From contig NZ_CP023434.1 of NCBI RefSeq assembly GCF_003546865.1, positions 558,001 through 622,000 on the forward strand: a stretch of DNA of 64,000 nt, given 5' to 3'. Shown in pieces: positions 8,975 to 17,667 of the stretch (position 1 is its first letter; every line of letters starts with the position of its first letter). The stretch is from Suicoccus acidiformans (lineage in GTDB: Bacteria; Bacillota; Bacilli; Lactobacillales; Aerococcaceae). The notes under the pieces are model-generated. The model did no database searches. It was not told the DNA's origin and saw nothing but the letters and a program-made list of their open reading frames with translations. Position numbers and translations under genes: made by a program.

Positions 8975-10473
8975 GTGCGTTCAAATAAAAAGCATTCAGC
9001 TGAAGAATTAGAACAGTTTATCCAGCTCAACTTAGAAGGCGTTAGTTATCGTGAGCTAAAAGAATCCTATGGTCTCCTCATCTCTGAGAGTGTCTTCAAA
9101 TGATATCGATTAAAATGCAGAATGCATGGCTTGTCAGTTTTACAGTCTCATAAACACAATCATACCTATCCTCAAAGTTCCAAAGAAGCTGTCGTCAAAG
9201 AATAACTTGAAACTCAAGCGCTTATCCAGCGATTGGCTCGAAAGTATCAAATACCTTCAGCAACGACTGTACGAGATTGGCTAATCAAGTATACTAAAGG
9301 AGAAGAAAATAAGGATTCCGCTCCTAAACCCGAGGTGTATACAATGAAAAGCCAGAAGAAAACACAAGCAGAAAAAATTGAGATTGTCAAAAATTATCTA
9401 GCAACTGAGATGTCCTATAGAGAAACTGCTGAGAAATATCAAGTATCTTACAACAATGTCTATTCTTGGGTTAAAAAGTACCGCAAGCATAGGCCGGATG
9501 GCCTCTTCGATGGTAGGGCAGGAAAAAACCTGACAGCATTCAAACAGAAGAAGAGAAGCTTAAAACAGAGATCGCTGCCTTAAAAAAATTGCAAGAAGTG
9601 GAAAGAGAGTTGCTGTTACAAGAACAAAATACCAAGCGGAATTCAAGGCGATTGAGAAACTTAAGCAAGAAGGATACAAAATAACCTATTTGTGCGAGGT
9701 TTTAGGAGTCAGTCGATCGGCTTACTACAAATGGTTGAAACGCGTTCCTTCGCCTTCCCAGTTGCGCTTGGAATGGCTGATGAAGCAAATCTAAGAAGCT
9801 TATGACAAACACAAAGGGATTTATGGCTATCGGCGCTTAACCATCTATCTGAATTATTATAGGACGCTAAGGTCAATCATAAGTGTGTGTACCGCTTAAT
9901 GAAGCTGATGGGACTGAAAGCAGTTATCCGACGGAAACGCTATCAGTATCGACCCAGCACCCCTCAACATGTCGCTGAGAATGTGTTGAATCGGTCATTT
10001 GATCAGCCTTATAAACCTAGACAGATCCTCCTGACGGATGTGATCGAATTGAAATACGGGAAGACTTGTAAGGTCTATTTGAGTGCCGTCTTAGATTACG
10101 GGGAGAAGAAAATCATTGCCCGTCAGGTGTCTAAGCGCAACAATAATCAATTAGTAGCAGATACAGTCGTCCAAATTAAGGATGAAGTTATCCCAGGTGA
10201 AACCCTCTTTCATAGCGATCGAGGCTTTCAATATACTTCTCATTTATTTAAAGCCTTTGTGGACAGCATGAGTCAATCCAAAGCATTTCTCGGGTCGGGA
10301 AATGCCTCGATAATGAACCGATGGAGGCCTTTTGGGGCACCCTGAAAGAAGAGATGTATCGTTTGAAGACTTATGATAGATTTGAGGAACTTGAGGCAGA
10401 TATCGCACGCTATATTGATTTCTACAATAATGAGCGAGTGACTTTAGATATGGGGCTTAAAATTCCAGCATAA
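8975..10473 (+). pseudogene. IS3-family transposase orfA/orfB remnant
   Basis: From the GTG at 8975 a helix-turn-helix OrfA is readable but is cut by TGA at 9101 and TAA at 9203. A second helix-turn-helix part runs from about 9206 to 9583 (YRETAEKYQVSYNNVYSWVKKYR). OrfB follows in other frames: the N-terminal zinc-ribbon/HTH part (GVSRSAYYKWLKR) is readable near 9710, is interrupted by a TAA at about 9793, and continues as a 152-codon block (9887-10345). That block carries the DDE residues LTDVIELKY and HSDRGFQYTS; the last block (EAFWGTLKEEMYRL, glutamate of the DDE triad) is in another frame and ends at the TAA at 10471. The number of lesions shows it is inactive. Confidence 0.88.
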
Positions 10474-10757
10474 GAAAAACCATGCCTGAATAAATCAAGC
10501 ATGGTACAAAATAATGTTTTTTTGCCTGTCTACTTGACAGGGGCAGTTCAGGATAGGAGTTGTCTCTTTTTGTTATTTGCACTTTCGTAGATTGAACTTA
10601 GCTGGAATTATAGCTTAATTTAATGGAATTTTATTAATAGCAAAATTAGTTTGAATAGTGTATAGAACAAATAAACTGTTAAGTTTTGAGCATTTCATGC
10701 ATATTAGTTGAGTTGTTGTTTAGCAGCTGTTAAAATAAAAAAGAAAGGGGAATGAAT

Positions 10758-11147
10758 ATGCCATTATTAAAGTTTGATATTGTAGAAGGACGTACTGAAG
10801 CAGAGATTACTGCTATATTGGATGCTGCCCATGAGGCTGTTTTGGAAGCTTTAGAAGTACCAGAACGTGACCGTTATCAGATTGTCACTCAACACAAACC
10901 ATATGAGATGCAAATTTTGGATACAGGCTTAGGTATTGAGCGAAGTAAAGATATCGTTGTGATTACGGTTTTTAGTAATAAGCGGACGTATGATAAGAAA
11001 GAAGCCTTATATAAATTGTTGGTGAAGAAATTAGAATCAAAGGTGGGAATTTCTCCGACTGACGTTATGATTAGTATTTTTGAAAATTCTGATGAAGATT
11101 GGAGTTTTGCTAATGGAGTTGCCCAATTTATGACTGGTGATCTATAA
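10758..11147 (+). CDS. Tautomerase family protein (MIF/4-OT superfamily)
   Basis: This is a 129-residue protein of the Tautomerase_2 type. The start at 10758 (ATG CCA) is preferred over the ATG at 10752: it puts AAAGGGG at the right distance and leaves Pro as residue 2. After methionine removal Pro becomes the N-terminal catalytic base that defines this superfamily. The length, about double a 4-oxalocrotonate tautomerase monomer, and the VFSNKRTYDKKEALYKLLVKKLES segment fit this group, usually annotated simply as a tautomerase with unknown natural substrate. It stands alone between two insertion sequences, with AT-rich DNA on both sides. Confidence 0.8.
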   Translation: MPLLKFDIVEGRTEAEITAILDAAHEAVLEALEVPERDRYQIVTQHKPYEMQILDTGLGIERSKDIVVITVFSNKRTYDKKEALYKLLVKKLESKVGISPTDVMISIFENSDEDWSFANGVAQFMTGDL

Positions 11148-11527
11148 CGCTAAGAGTGGAAAGGAATTCTTTTTGCTTTATTAAAGAAGGATAATATGCG
11201 ATTTAAACTTTGTTTACGGGATAGATGAATGTTCCTTACGAATAGAAAGGCCATATGTATTTAAACAAGTACATTGACACAAGCTAGGGACTATAATTAA
11301 TCTTAAGCTATTTGGTAACTATATCGGAACATCTTAAAGTCATGGTTAATGCTATGGCTTTTTTGTTGATGTCAAATAAGCTTTTGTTATTTCGCCCGGT
11401 AGTATTTATTTATGATTTAGTTTTCACAAGCTAAAGATTTTTTCAATGAATTTTGCAAAAAATCAGCAGCCTCATGCCCGACAGCCGTGGCTTCCTTATT
11501 GTTCATCTATGAAATTTAGACTAAGGT
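11148..11527. other. Gap between tautomerase gene and IS21 element
   Basis: No intact gene is visible in these 380 bases. A terminator-like hairpin with G-U pairs and a T-run lies at 11337-11364 on the plus strand. TTGACA at 11274 and TATAAT at 11292 are present, but only 12 bases apart, too close for a normal promoter. On the minus strand a 29-codon open stretch starting at ATG 11514 lacks a ribosome site and is probably chance or debris. Confidence 0.5.
11337..11364 (+). terminator. Intrinsic terminator
   Basis: AAGTCATGG (11337-11345) pairs with CTATGGCTT (11352-11360) using two G-U pairs across a 6-base loop, and a run of six T follows. It lies 190 bases after the tautomerase stop and could end that transcript. 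Confidence 0.55.
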
Positions 11528-11650
11528 TGTTGTATATGTCAAATGAAAAAGGGACCACCTTGCCGTTGAAAAAGGGACCACCCTTTGGATCAATGTAACG
11601 GCTTAGACTAGTTTTTGAAAAGTTAGTTAAGAAGAAAGTGTCTCAGCGTT

Positions 11651-12412
11651 TCATACCTCCTTTTGGCTGGCTTGCGCCTCCTTCCAGGCACTGGTCTGCT
11701 TCATCCGATAACTCTCCCCTCGCATGTCCACAACATGCGCCTTAAAGGCTAAACGATCCACCAGGGCTCCCGTTAAGGTCGGGTCTTTAAAGCATTCCTG
11801 CCAGCGATCAAAGGTAAGGTTCGTCGTAATCATTGTAGAGCCCTTTCCCATCCGATTAGAAAGAAGATTAAACAGAAGCTCAGCCCCGGCTTCATCAAAG
11901 GATAAATAACCTAATTCATCGACAATCAAGAGATCGACCTTATTTAATCGCTGTTTGAAGCGATAAAATTGACTTTGCGTGACGGCCTCTCTTAATTCAA
12001 TAACAAGATTTGGGGCATTTACGAACTGTACATGATAATTCTGCAGACAGGCCTCCATGCCAAGACCAATGCTAAAATGCGTCTTCCCTGTTCCAGGGTT
12101 GCCAATAAGAATGACGTTCTGTTTCTCTTGAATAAAATTCAGGGTCTTTAATTCGCGTAGTTGTTGGCGAACACCTTCCTTAAACACTTTCTCGTCAAAG
12201 TCCATCAGGTACTTCTTTTGGCTAAACTTGGCCTGTCGAATCCTTCTTTGATAGCTTCGATTTCGACGTTGTTCCACCTCCTCTGTCAATATCTCTGTGA
12301 GGGCTTCTTCCAAATCCAGTCCGCGACTCGTATATTCCAGGAGCAGGTGTTGGTAATTTTCCTTCAGATAGGGAAGTTTTAGTTCATTAGCGGCTTCTGC
12401 GATTGTTAACAT
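11651..12412 (-). CDS. istB: IS21-like transposition helper ATPase IstB
   Basis: This 253-residue DnaC/IstB-like AAA+ ATPase assists the IstA transposase in target capture. Walker A is GNPGTGKTH (near residue 104) and Walker B is VDLLIVDELGYLSFD (near residue 160); sensor-1 lies in STMITTNLTFDRW. The ATG overlaps the last codons of istA by seven bases, the coupling usual for IS21 elements. Full length and uninterrupted. Confidence 0.96.
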   Translation of the reverse strand: MLTIAEAANELKLPYLKENYQHLLLEYTSRGLDLEEALTEILTEEVEQRRNRSYQRRIRQAKFSQKKYLMDFDEKVFKEGVRQQLRELKTLNFIQEKQNVILIGNPGTGKTHFSIGLGMEACLQNYHVQFVNAPNLVIELREAVTQSQFYRFKQRLNKVDLLIVDELGYLSFDEAGAELLFNLLSNRMGKGSTMITTNLTFDRWQECFKDPTLTGALVDRLAFKAHVVDMRGESYRMKQTSAWKEAQASQKEV

Positions 12413-13893
12413 AAGCTTTCCTCCAAACCATAGAGAGCATTCAATTGATGGAGCGTTGCTTCTGTCTGATGAAGAATCGCCTCCTGATTTTTAGGAACAC
12501 CCTCATTTTCCGTTGTGACACGTTGCACCAACTGATCATAGGCCAATTGCTGGCACAAAGCCTCTCCACTGAGGCTTTGGTATTTCTCAAGTTGTTCTAT
12601 GAATTCTTTAGGGTGTCCGCTATAATATTTGTGATAGAGTGTTTCCAAGCCGGGGGTTTGTTGAAGAACCAGCGAGTGTTCCAGAGCACCAGGTTTCTTC
12701 TTGAGGGTTTTGATATAGTGACTGATATCAAGCCGAAACCCATGGGAACCCTCTATTTTATTATGCCTGGCCACTTCTTGTTCATTGGCATAAACCACGA
12801 GATAATCGGCATAAGCCTTGATCTGAACTCGCTGTCCTACCAAGTAGTCAGGGACAGAATACTGATTCTTCTGATAATGAATCGTGGCATACTTTGTGAC
12901 GCTGAGCTGACAAAGTTCTGCCAGTTCAAAGGGAGGACGGTATTTAAGAAGGTGGCCTTTTTCTTCTTCCAAACGACTATCTTGATTCAAAGTCCGTAAG
13001 GACTCTTCCAAGTGCTGGCGAGCTTCAGCTAAAGATTGAAATTGATATTTTTTGGTGAAACAGTTTTGTCTGACATGCTTTACACGACTCTCCACTGTTC
13101 CCTTCTCATTCCCACTGAAGCAGTTGGTGACATTAATATTAAACCCATAATAAGAGGCTAATTGGATGAGTTGGGGGTTTAGCTCCTTTTCATTACGCCC
13201 AATAAAACGAGTGACCACATTCCTCATATTGTCATAGACAACCTCCGCATACACCCCACCCAGGTTTTCAAAAAATCGCACATGCGCATCCTGAAAGACA
13301 GCTTTTTTCTGGTTGGTATAGAGGTAAGCCCAGTAATAATCTGAAGCAGGGCTAGCCCACACAGCGAGATAATAGATTTTAACCACGCCCTCAATTTCTA
13401 ATTTGACCTCTCCAAAATCGAACTCCACCCGTGCACCCAATGCATAATTTTGCTTGATAAAAGCCTCTTTAGCTTTCGCTTTCATTTTTGACCAGTAATG
13501 AGCGACTGTCCGGTATTTAATCGCATACCCTTCCTCTGCTAGGATTTCATAAACAGCCTTAGCCGTTAGTGCTTGTTTATGAGGTCCTAGCCTTCGATCC
13601 TTTTCTCTTTCTTTTTCCAGTAATTCGCTCATTCTAGCTTCCACCTCTGGTGTAAAGGTTCTTTTTTTCCGATTGGAAGTATCATATTTTCTTTCTAAGA
13701 CTAATTGCTCGGTTGCTGCTTCGATTTCTTTCTCATTTTGAGCGTCATCCAAAGCATCTGTACCTGCTTGGTATCGATCCCTTATTCTTCGAACCGTTTT
13801 TCTATCAATGTCCATGTCTCTGCTAATTTTCCTAATGGATTCCCCATTTCTAAAACGGTGAATCACTTCGAATTCTTTATTGATACGAATCAC
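12406..13893 (-). CDS. istA: IS21-family transposase IstA
   Basis: This 495-residue DDE transposase starts at a GTG with GGAGG nine bases upstream. The N-terminal ~60 residues form a helix-turn-helix (RNGESIRKISRDMDIDRKTVRRI), a second DNA-binding segment precedes the rve-type catalytic core, and the core shows VEFDFGEVKL (first Asp), VYDNMRNVV (second Asp) and GTVESRVKHVR (Glu). The C-terminal part is the Mu-transposase-like beta-barrel region (YSVPDYLVGQRVQIKAYAD). No frameshift is visible. Confidence 0.95.
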   Translation of the reverse strand: MIRINKEFEVIHRFRNGESIRKISRDMDIDRKTVRRIRDRYQAGTDALDDAQNEKEIEAATEQLVLERKYDTSNRKKRTFTPEVEARMSELLEKEREKDRRLGPHKQALTAKAVYEILAEEGYAIKYRTVAHYWSKMKAKAKEAFIKQNYALGARVEFDFGEVKLEIEGVVKIYYLAVWASPASDYYWAYLYTNQKKAVFQDAHVRFFENLGGVYAEVVYDNMRNVVTRFIGRNEKELNPQLIQLASYYGFNINVTNCFSGNEKGTVESRVKHVRQNCFTKKYQFQSLAEARQHLEESLRTLNQDSRLEEEKGHLLKYRPPFELAELCQLSVTKYATIHYQKNQYSVPDYLVGQRVQIKAYADYLVVYANEQEVARHNKIEGSHGFRLDISHYIKTLKKKPGALEHSLVLQQTPGLETLYHKYYSGHPKEFIEQLEKYQSLSGEALCQQLAYDQLVQRVTTENEGVPKNQEAILHQTEATLHQLNALYGLEESLC

Positions 13894-14004
13894 TCCTTGG
13901 CACCTCCATCTATAATACGTTTATTATAGATGGGAAGGTATGGCAAGTGGTCCCTTTTTGAATAGCAATTTACCCCGAAGGTGGTCCCTTTTTAGATTAC
14001 AACA

Positions 14005-14408
14005 AACAGTTGTGCCAGCTTTAGGCTACTTTACAGGTCGTGATGCTCGATTCCGTATAGGGTAGATAACCCTTCCTTCCATGAACTAACTCACAGATTG
14101 GAATCATCTCACTAGATTCAGTCGGGGCTGGTTTCTACGGAACTTTGCGGAGATTATATTTCGTTGGATGCCTTCTCCACGGGATCGTGTCACATTAGGA
14201 TGGCAATCATCTTAGATAAGCTATGTTTCAATCACATTATGGGGGATATGGCTTCTACTCTATATAAGAAAGGAAGCTTAAAACATACTTGTTTTTGTCC
14301 ACCCGATTATTATCTACCCGCTTGACTTCCTATTTCAAGATACTGTAATTGATATAAGTATTCAGTTTTCTGAAGGTAATATATTTCAAAAGCATAGTAT
14401 AAACAGAA
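14005..14408. other. Non-coding stretch with a degraded repeat
   Basis: No gene is visible in these 404 bases after the IS21 element. The notable part is 14115-14196, which aligns with two units of the 42-bp hairpin array found at 37.7 kb. The rest is unremarkable AT-rich DNA. Confidence 0.5.
14115..14196. repeat. Diverged copy of the 42-bp hairpin repeat
   Basis: About 82 bases align, at roughly three-quarters identity by eye, with 37768-37850. The shared blocks include ACGGAACTTTGCGGAG and TGGATGCC. The inverted ATTCCGT/ACGGAAT arms that define the other array are partly eroded here. Confidence 0.6.
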
Positions 14409-14455
14409 AACCTTGCAACTCTTGCTTAATGAGGGCAGAGTTACAAGGTTTTTTG
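14409..14455 (-). terminator. Bidirectional terminator after the AEC gene
   Basis: AACCTTGCAACTCT (14409-14422) pairs with AGAGTTACAAGGTT (14437-14450) with a single mismatch. A T-run flanks the plus-strand exit (14449-14454) and TTTTCTG the minus-strand exit, so it can end the minus-strand AEC transcript. Confidence 0.75.
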
Positions 14456-15394
14456 TTAAAAGAGGAGGGTGATGACAGGGATAGTTATGATGGATAGGAG
14501 TGAAGTCATAAAGACCATTTGACTAGCAAATTGTGGATTATTGTCATAGTTGGCACTGAACATAGCAACGTATGATGCAGTTGGCATGGCAAGCATAATG
14601 ACTGGAATTATAAGTTCATAGTCAGTGAAGCCAAGCGCTTTGAGTGTGAATAAAATAATAACAGGCACAAACAATAACTTGATAAAAGACTGGAAATAAA
14701 GTGTACTGTTCTGGAATGCAGCTTTTATATCTGAGCGTGACAGAATTAAACCTACTACAATCATCGCAAGCGGTGATGTTGCAGGACTCAAGGTTGTTAG
14801 AACGCTGTAAACTGGTTCAGGGACAGCCCATTGGTTCACAAAGAAGAGGAGTCCAATTAAGATTGATAAAATCCCAGGGCTGAATACAATTTTCTTCCAG
14901 TTGAATGTAACGGTGCCAGTGCTTCGGCGTCCAATCATGTATATACCAAGGGTCCACGAGACAATTTCAAAGATAAAGCCTGCCCCAATAACAGCATAGA
15001 AGAGAGCTTCATCGCCAAGCAGACTTTGGACAATTGGATAACCCATGAAAGATGTGTTTGATAGTAAACAGGCGACACGGTAGACATCTTGCTGGGCATC
15101 ATCGAGGTTTAAAAAGGTGAATTTAGATGTAATTAGTCCAAAGAGGAACATTAGTAGATAACATACACCTACAATTGCGATGATGCTTCCGGCTTTTTGT
15201 AATCTTTCGGGCTGGTACTCTAGTTGCATAGCTAGAAAGATGGTGGCCGGCATGGTGATATACAAGACGAGGTTGGTTATGTCTTGTTGGCCTTTAGGTG
15301 AAATTAGTTTAGCCTTTCCAGCGAAGAAACCGATGATGATTAAAAGAAATAATACGAGAACCCGTTGGAGTGTTAGGAAAAAATCGAGTTGCAT
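14456..15394 (-). CDS. AEC family transporter
   Basis: This is a membrane carrier of the auxin-efflux-carrier family, 312 residues with about ten hydrophobic segments in the two-bundle layout usual for the family (PF03547). In lactic acid bacteria such proteins often export or exchange organic acids, but the substrate cannot be read from sequence. The start at 15394 is chosen because AAAGGA lies seven bases upstream; a longer form from 15430 would begin inside the neighbouring gene. It is 13 bases downstream of an alpha/beta hydrolase on the same strand, so the two are probably co-transcribed. Confidence 0.88.
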   Translation of the reverse strand: MQLDFFLTLQRVLVLFLLIIIGFFAGKAKLISPKGQQDITNLVLYITMPATIFLAMQLEYQPERLQKAGSIIAIVGVCYLLMFLFGLITSKFTFLNLDDAQQDVYRVACLLSNTSFMGYPIVQSLLGDEALFYAVIGAGFIFEIVSWTLGIYMIGRRSTGTVTFNWKKIVFSPGILSILIGLLFFVNQWAVPEPVYSVLTTLSPATSPLAMIVVGLILSRSDIKAAFQNSTLYFQSFIKLLFVPVIILFTLKALGFTDYELIIPVIMLAMPTASYVAMFSANYDNNPQFASQMVFMTSLLSIITIPVITLLF

Positions 15395-15407
15395 AGTACA
15401 GTCCTTT

Positions 15408-16256
15408 CTAGTGTTCATTGAGCCATTCAATAAGTTGTTGATATATTGGTATGCCTAAAGTATTGATGTGAGTACGATCGAAGTCATGGTCAGTGCTGTC
15501 TACTGGGATGAAATGGGTATTTGGTGCCTGCTTTGCAATTTGACTGGATTGTCTGAAGGGAACATCAGGGTCCCGGCGACTGTGGGTTAAGAAGATACTT
15601 GGGAGACCTCGTAGCTGTTCAAACGAAAGCGAATACTTTGTAATCTCTTCGGGCTGGTCTGTAAGTAATTGCATCCATTTGCCAGTCTGTCTGCCGTAGA
15701 GATAAAGCAGATAACGATTTGAATTAGTTGAGTAAGCAACTGTTGTGTCATTAATGACATGGCGCACCTTTTCCCATTCAACCACTGGATGAAGGAGGGC
15801 TTCCCGATTAGGGAAGAGAAATAAAGCATCGTTTAGTTGGTAATAACCGTAAAAGCCTATAATCCCTTTGCAGTATTCAAGGTTTGAATGGCTAGCTAGA
15901 TAATAACTAGCAAAGGCCCCCGCAGAACGACCAAATAAATAAAAATATGGATGGGGTTGGCCAATTTTCTGATAACCCTGGTTTTGATACCATTGGATAA
16001 GTTGATTTAAACAATTAAATATATGGTCTAGCTTTGACTCAGGGGCTAACGGATAGTCGAAGGTTAGAATCTGGTAGCCTGCTTGTGTTAGCATTTCTAA
16101 ATAAATTTTCGGGAGGTCGTCTCGGTGGCCAAAGATAAACCCTCCACCATGTATATAGAGGAGAGTACCCTTTGGTTTGACAGACGGATTATAGAAATGA
16201 GTGGCAGATAATTCGACATCTTGAAAGCAAATCGTTGAGATAGGAACAGCTTGCAT
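15408..16256 (-). CDS. Alpha/beta hydrolase (esterase/lipase-like)
   Basis: This 282-residue cytoplasmic hydrolase has no signal peptide. It shows the HGGG oxyanion motif (YIHGGGFIFGHRDDLP, near residue 34), the nucleophile elbow GRSAG (near residue 110), an acidic residue in HSRRDPDVPF (near residue 230) and the catalytic His in DSTDHDFDR (near residue 260). These fit the alpha/beta hydrolase fold-3 or BD-FAE-like group. AGGAGG precedes the ATG at 16256. Operon partner: the AEC carrier directly downstream. Whether it hydrolyses a substrate moved by that carrier is only a guess. Confidence 0.85.
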   Translation of the reverse strand: MQAVPISTICFQDVELSATHFYNPSVKPKGTLLYIHGGGFIFGHRDDLPKIYLEMLTQAGYQILTFDYPLAPESKLDHIFNCLNQLIQWYQNQGYQKIGQPHPYFYLFGRSAGAFASYYLASHSNLEYCKGIIGFYGYYQLNDALFLFPNREALLHPVVEWEKVRHVINDTTVAYSTNSNRYLLYLYGRQTGKWMQLLTDQPEEITKYSLSFEQLRGLPSIFLTHSRRDPDVPFRQSSQIAKQAPNTHFIPVDSTDHDFDRTHINTLGIPIYQQLIEWLNEH

Positions 16257-16580
16257 AAGTCCTCCTTTCTATCCTAGTGAAGGATGTACTAAATATATTG
16301 TAATAACGCCTGTAATCATTGTCGCTTAGTATAACATAAGAAAGGAGTGTGTGTTCTGTTCAAAGTGCACAATCCAGGTGCTTCCTTTTGTTGCAAATAG
16401 CATCGCAAGTAGCTTTGTAAGCGGTTATAATTATAATGAGACTGATGTGGAAGTAATAGACTATTCCAGATACACCTCAGGTAGAGGTTTCTCGGAGTTA
16501 GTATTGCTTTCATCAGAATAAGACGTCATACGTCTATCGATCAGATTAATGATGTTCAGCAACATAAGAGGAGGATTTTT
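16257..16580 (+). promoter_or_regulatory. Divergent control region upstream of the allantoin operon
   Basis: These 324 bases separate the minus-strand hydrolase from allD. A cre-like sequence TGTAAGCGGTTATA (16416-16429) fits the CcpA consensus at 13 of 14 positions, and a TATAAT follows at 16432. A perfect 6-3-6 palindrome AGACGT-CAT-ACGTCT lies at 16521-16535, about 45 bases before the start codon, and may be an operator. AGAGGAGG (16567-16575) is the allD ribosome site. The roles of the cre-like site and palindrome are inferred from sequence only. Confidence 0.45.
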
Positions 16581-17657
16581 ATGTCGGAGGAAGTATTGGT
16601 AAACGTTACACCTGAGGAGTTACATGAGCTGATTCAGCACAAGCTGATGTCTGCAGGATTACCGGAAGATCAGGCAGAGGAAACAGCGAACCATCTAACG
16701 TATGCAGATTTAACGGGTATTCACTCACATGGTGCCGTTCGTGTTGAGTATTATTCAGAGCGAATCGCCAAAGGTGGGATTACTTTAGAGCCAGATGTGC
16801 ACTTTGAACAAACTGGCTCAAGTACAGGGATTTTCCATGGTGATAATGCTCAAGGACAATATGTGGCCAATTTAGCAATCGAGCCGGCCGTTCGCTTAGC
16901 TAAAGAACAGGGTGCTTCTGTTGTTGGCGTTTCGAAATGCGGACATACAGGTACACTGTCTTATTATTTACGCAAAATTGCAAAAGAAGGACTATTAGCG
17001 ATTGCAATGACACCGTCTGACCCTATGGTAGTACCCTATGGTGGGGCTGAGCGTTTCTACGGGACTAATCCGATTGGCTTTGGGGCACCAAGTAATGGGG
17101 ATGACCCGTTAGTATTTGACATGGCAACAACTGTTCAAGCATGGGGCAAGGTTCTAGATGCGCGTTCGAAGGGACGCCCAATTCCTGATACTTGGGCAGT
17201 AGATGAAGATGGTAAGCCTACCACGGACCCGAATCATGTAGCTGGCTTGGTGCCAATCGCTGGGCCAAAGGGGTATGGATTGATGATGATGGTGGATATT
17301 TTCACGAATGTGCTATTAGGCTTACCGTTTGGGCAACATGTTTCTTCGATGTATGACGATTTGACAGCGGGTCGTGATTTGAGTCAAGTTTATATTGTGA
17401 TTGATCCTGAAAAGTTCGTTGGTCTGGATGCATTCAAAGAAGGCATTAGCCGAACGATGCAGGAACTCAATGATGTGAAACCAGCAGAAGGGTTTGATTC
17501 TGTGCTCTATCCAGGTCAGAATTCGAATCGACGCTACAAAAAACACCTGGAAGAGGGTGTTGAAATTCCAGAGACGATTATCAACTATTTAAAATCATCT
17601 GATGTGCACTATGATAATTTTGATGGCTTAGATGCTTTTGCACAACCGAAAGAATAA
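16581..17657 (+). CDS. allD: Ureidoglycolate dehydrogenase
   Basis: This 358-residue NAD(P)-dependent enzyme of the malate/L-lactate dehydrogenase-2 family oxidises (S)-ureidoglycolate to oxalurate. Family marks are the ADLTGIHSHGAVRVEYY motif with the catalytic His (near residue 52), GHTGTLSYYLRKIAKEGLLAIAMT in the middle, and the cofactor-binding PIAGPKGYGLMMMVDIFTNVLLG near residue 240. The specific function comes from context: every other gene of allantoin breakdown surrounds it. First gene of a plus-strand operon with allFG, allH, allK and allE; an AGAGGAGG site precedes the ATG. Confidence 0.93.
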   Translation: MSEEVLVNVTPEELHELIQHKLMSAGLPEDQAEETANHLTYADLTGIHSHGAVRVEYYSERIAKGGITLEPDVHFEQTGSSTGIFHGDNAQGQYVANLAIEPAVRLAKEQGASVVGVSKCGHTGTLSYYLRKIAKEGLLAIAMTPSDPMVVPYGGAERFYGTNPIGFGAPSNGDDPLVFDMATTVQAWGKVLDARSKGRPIPDTWAVDEDGKPTTDPNHVAGLVPIAGPKGYGLMMMVDIFTNVLLGLPFGQHVSSMYDDLTAGRDLSQVYIVIDPEKFVGLDAFKEGISRTMQELNDVKPAEGFDSVLYPGQNSNRRYKKHLEEGVEIPETIINYLKSSDVHYDNFDGLDAFAQPKE

Positions 17658-17667
17658 GGAGAGAATT

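Larger units (their letters stand above)
8920..10545 (+). mobile_element. Decayed IS3-family (IS150-like) insertion sequence
   Basis: The ~1.63-kb element starts TGCTCCCCCTAAAGTAGACA and ends with the related inverted sequence TGTCTACTTGACAGGGGCA. These are imperfect terminal repeats with the TG...CA ends normal for IS3 elements. Inside are remnants of orfA (helix-turn-helix) and orfB (DDE transposase). No clear 3-4 bp target duplication is visible (ATA on the left, GTT on the right), consistent with age or sequence drift. The transposase is broken by several stops and frameshifts, so the element is not autonomous. Confidence 0.85.
8898..10572 (+). terminator. ntp operon terminator split by an IS insertion
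   Basis: The arm AGAGACAA lies at 8898-8905, just after ntpD. Its exact complement TTGTCTCT followed by a T-run lies at 10560-10571, on the other side of the IS3-family element. Joined together, they make an ordinary 8-bp stem plus U-tract terminator with a loop of roughly 28 bases. The element therefore appears to have inserted in the loop. Confidence 0.6.
11528..14004 (-). mobile_element. IS21-family insertion sequence, apparently intact
   Basis: The 2.48-kb element starts TGTTGTA and ends TTACAACA. Near each end it has two copies of the internal repeat AAAAAGGGACCAC (about 11545 and 11569 on the left; inverted at about 13946 and 13980 on the right), the multiple terminal repeats typical of IS21 elements. 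It carries full-length istA and istB on the minus strand with no visible lesion, so it could still be active. No clear 4-8 bp target duplication was found next to the proposed ends. Confidence 0.9.

Noticed and set aside
11274-11297. Promoter from consensus TTGACA and TATAAT
   Set aside because: The spacer is only 12 bases, far from 16-18.
16316-16513. 65-codon minus-strand ORF in the allD upstream region
   Set aside because: It covers the probable promoter and cre-like site and lacks a ribosome site and family features.
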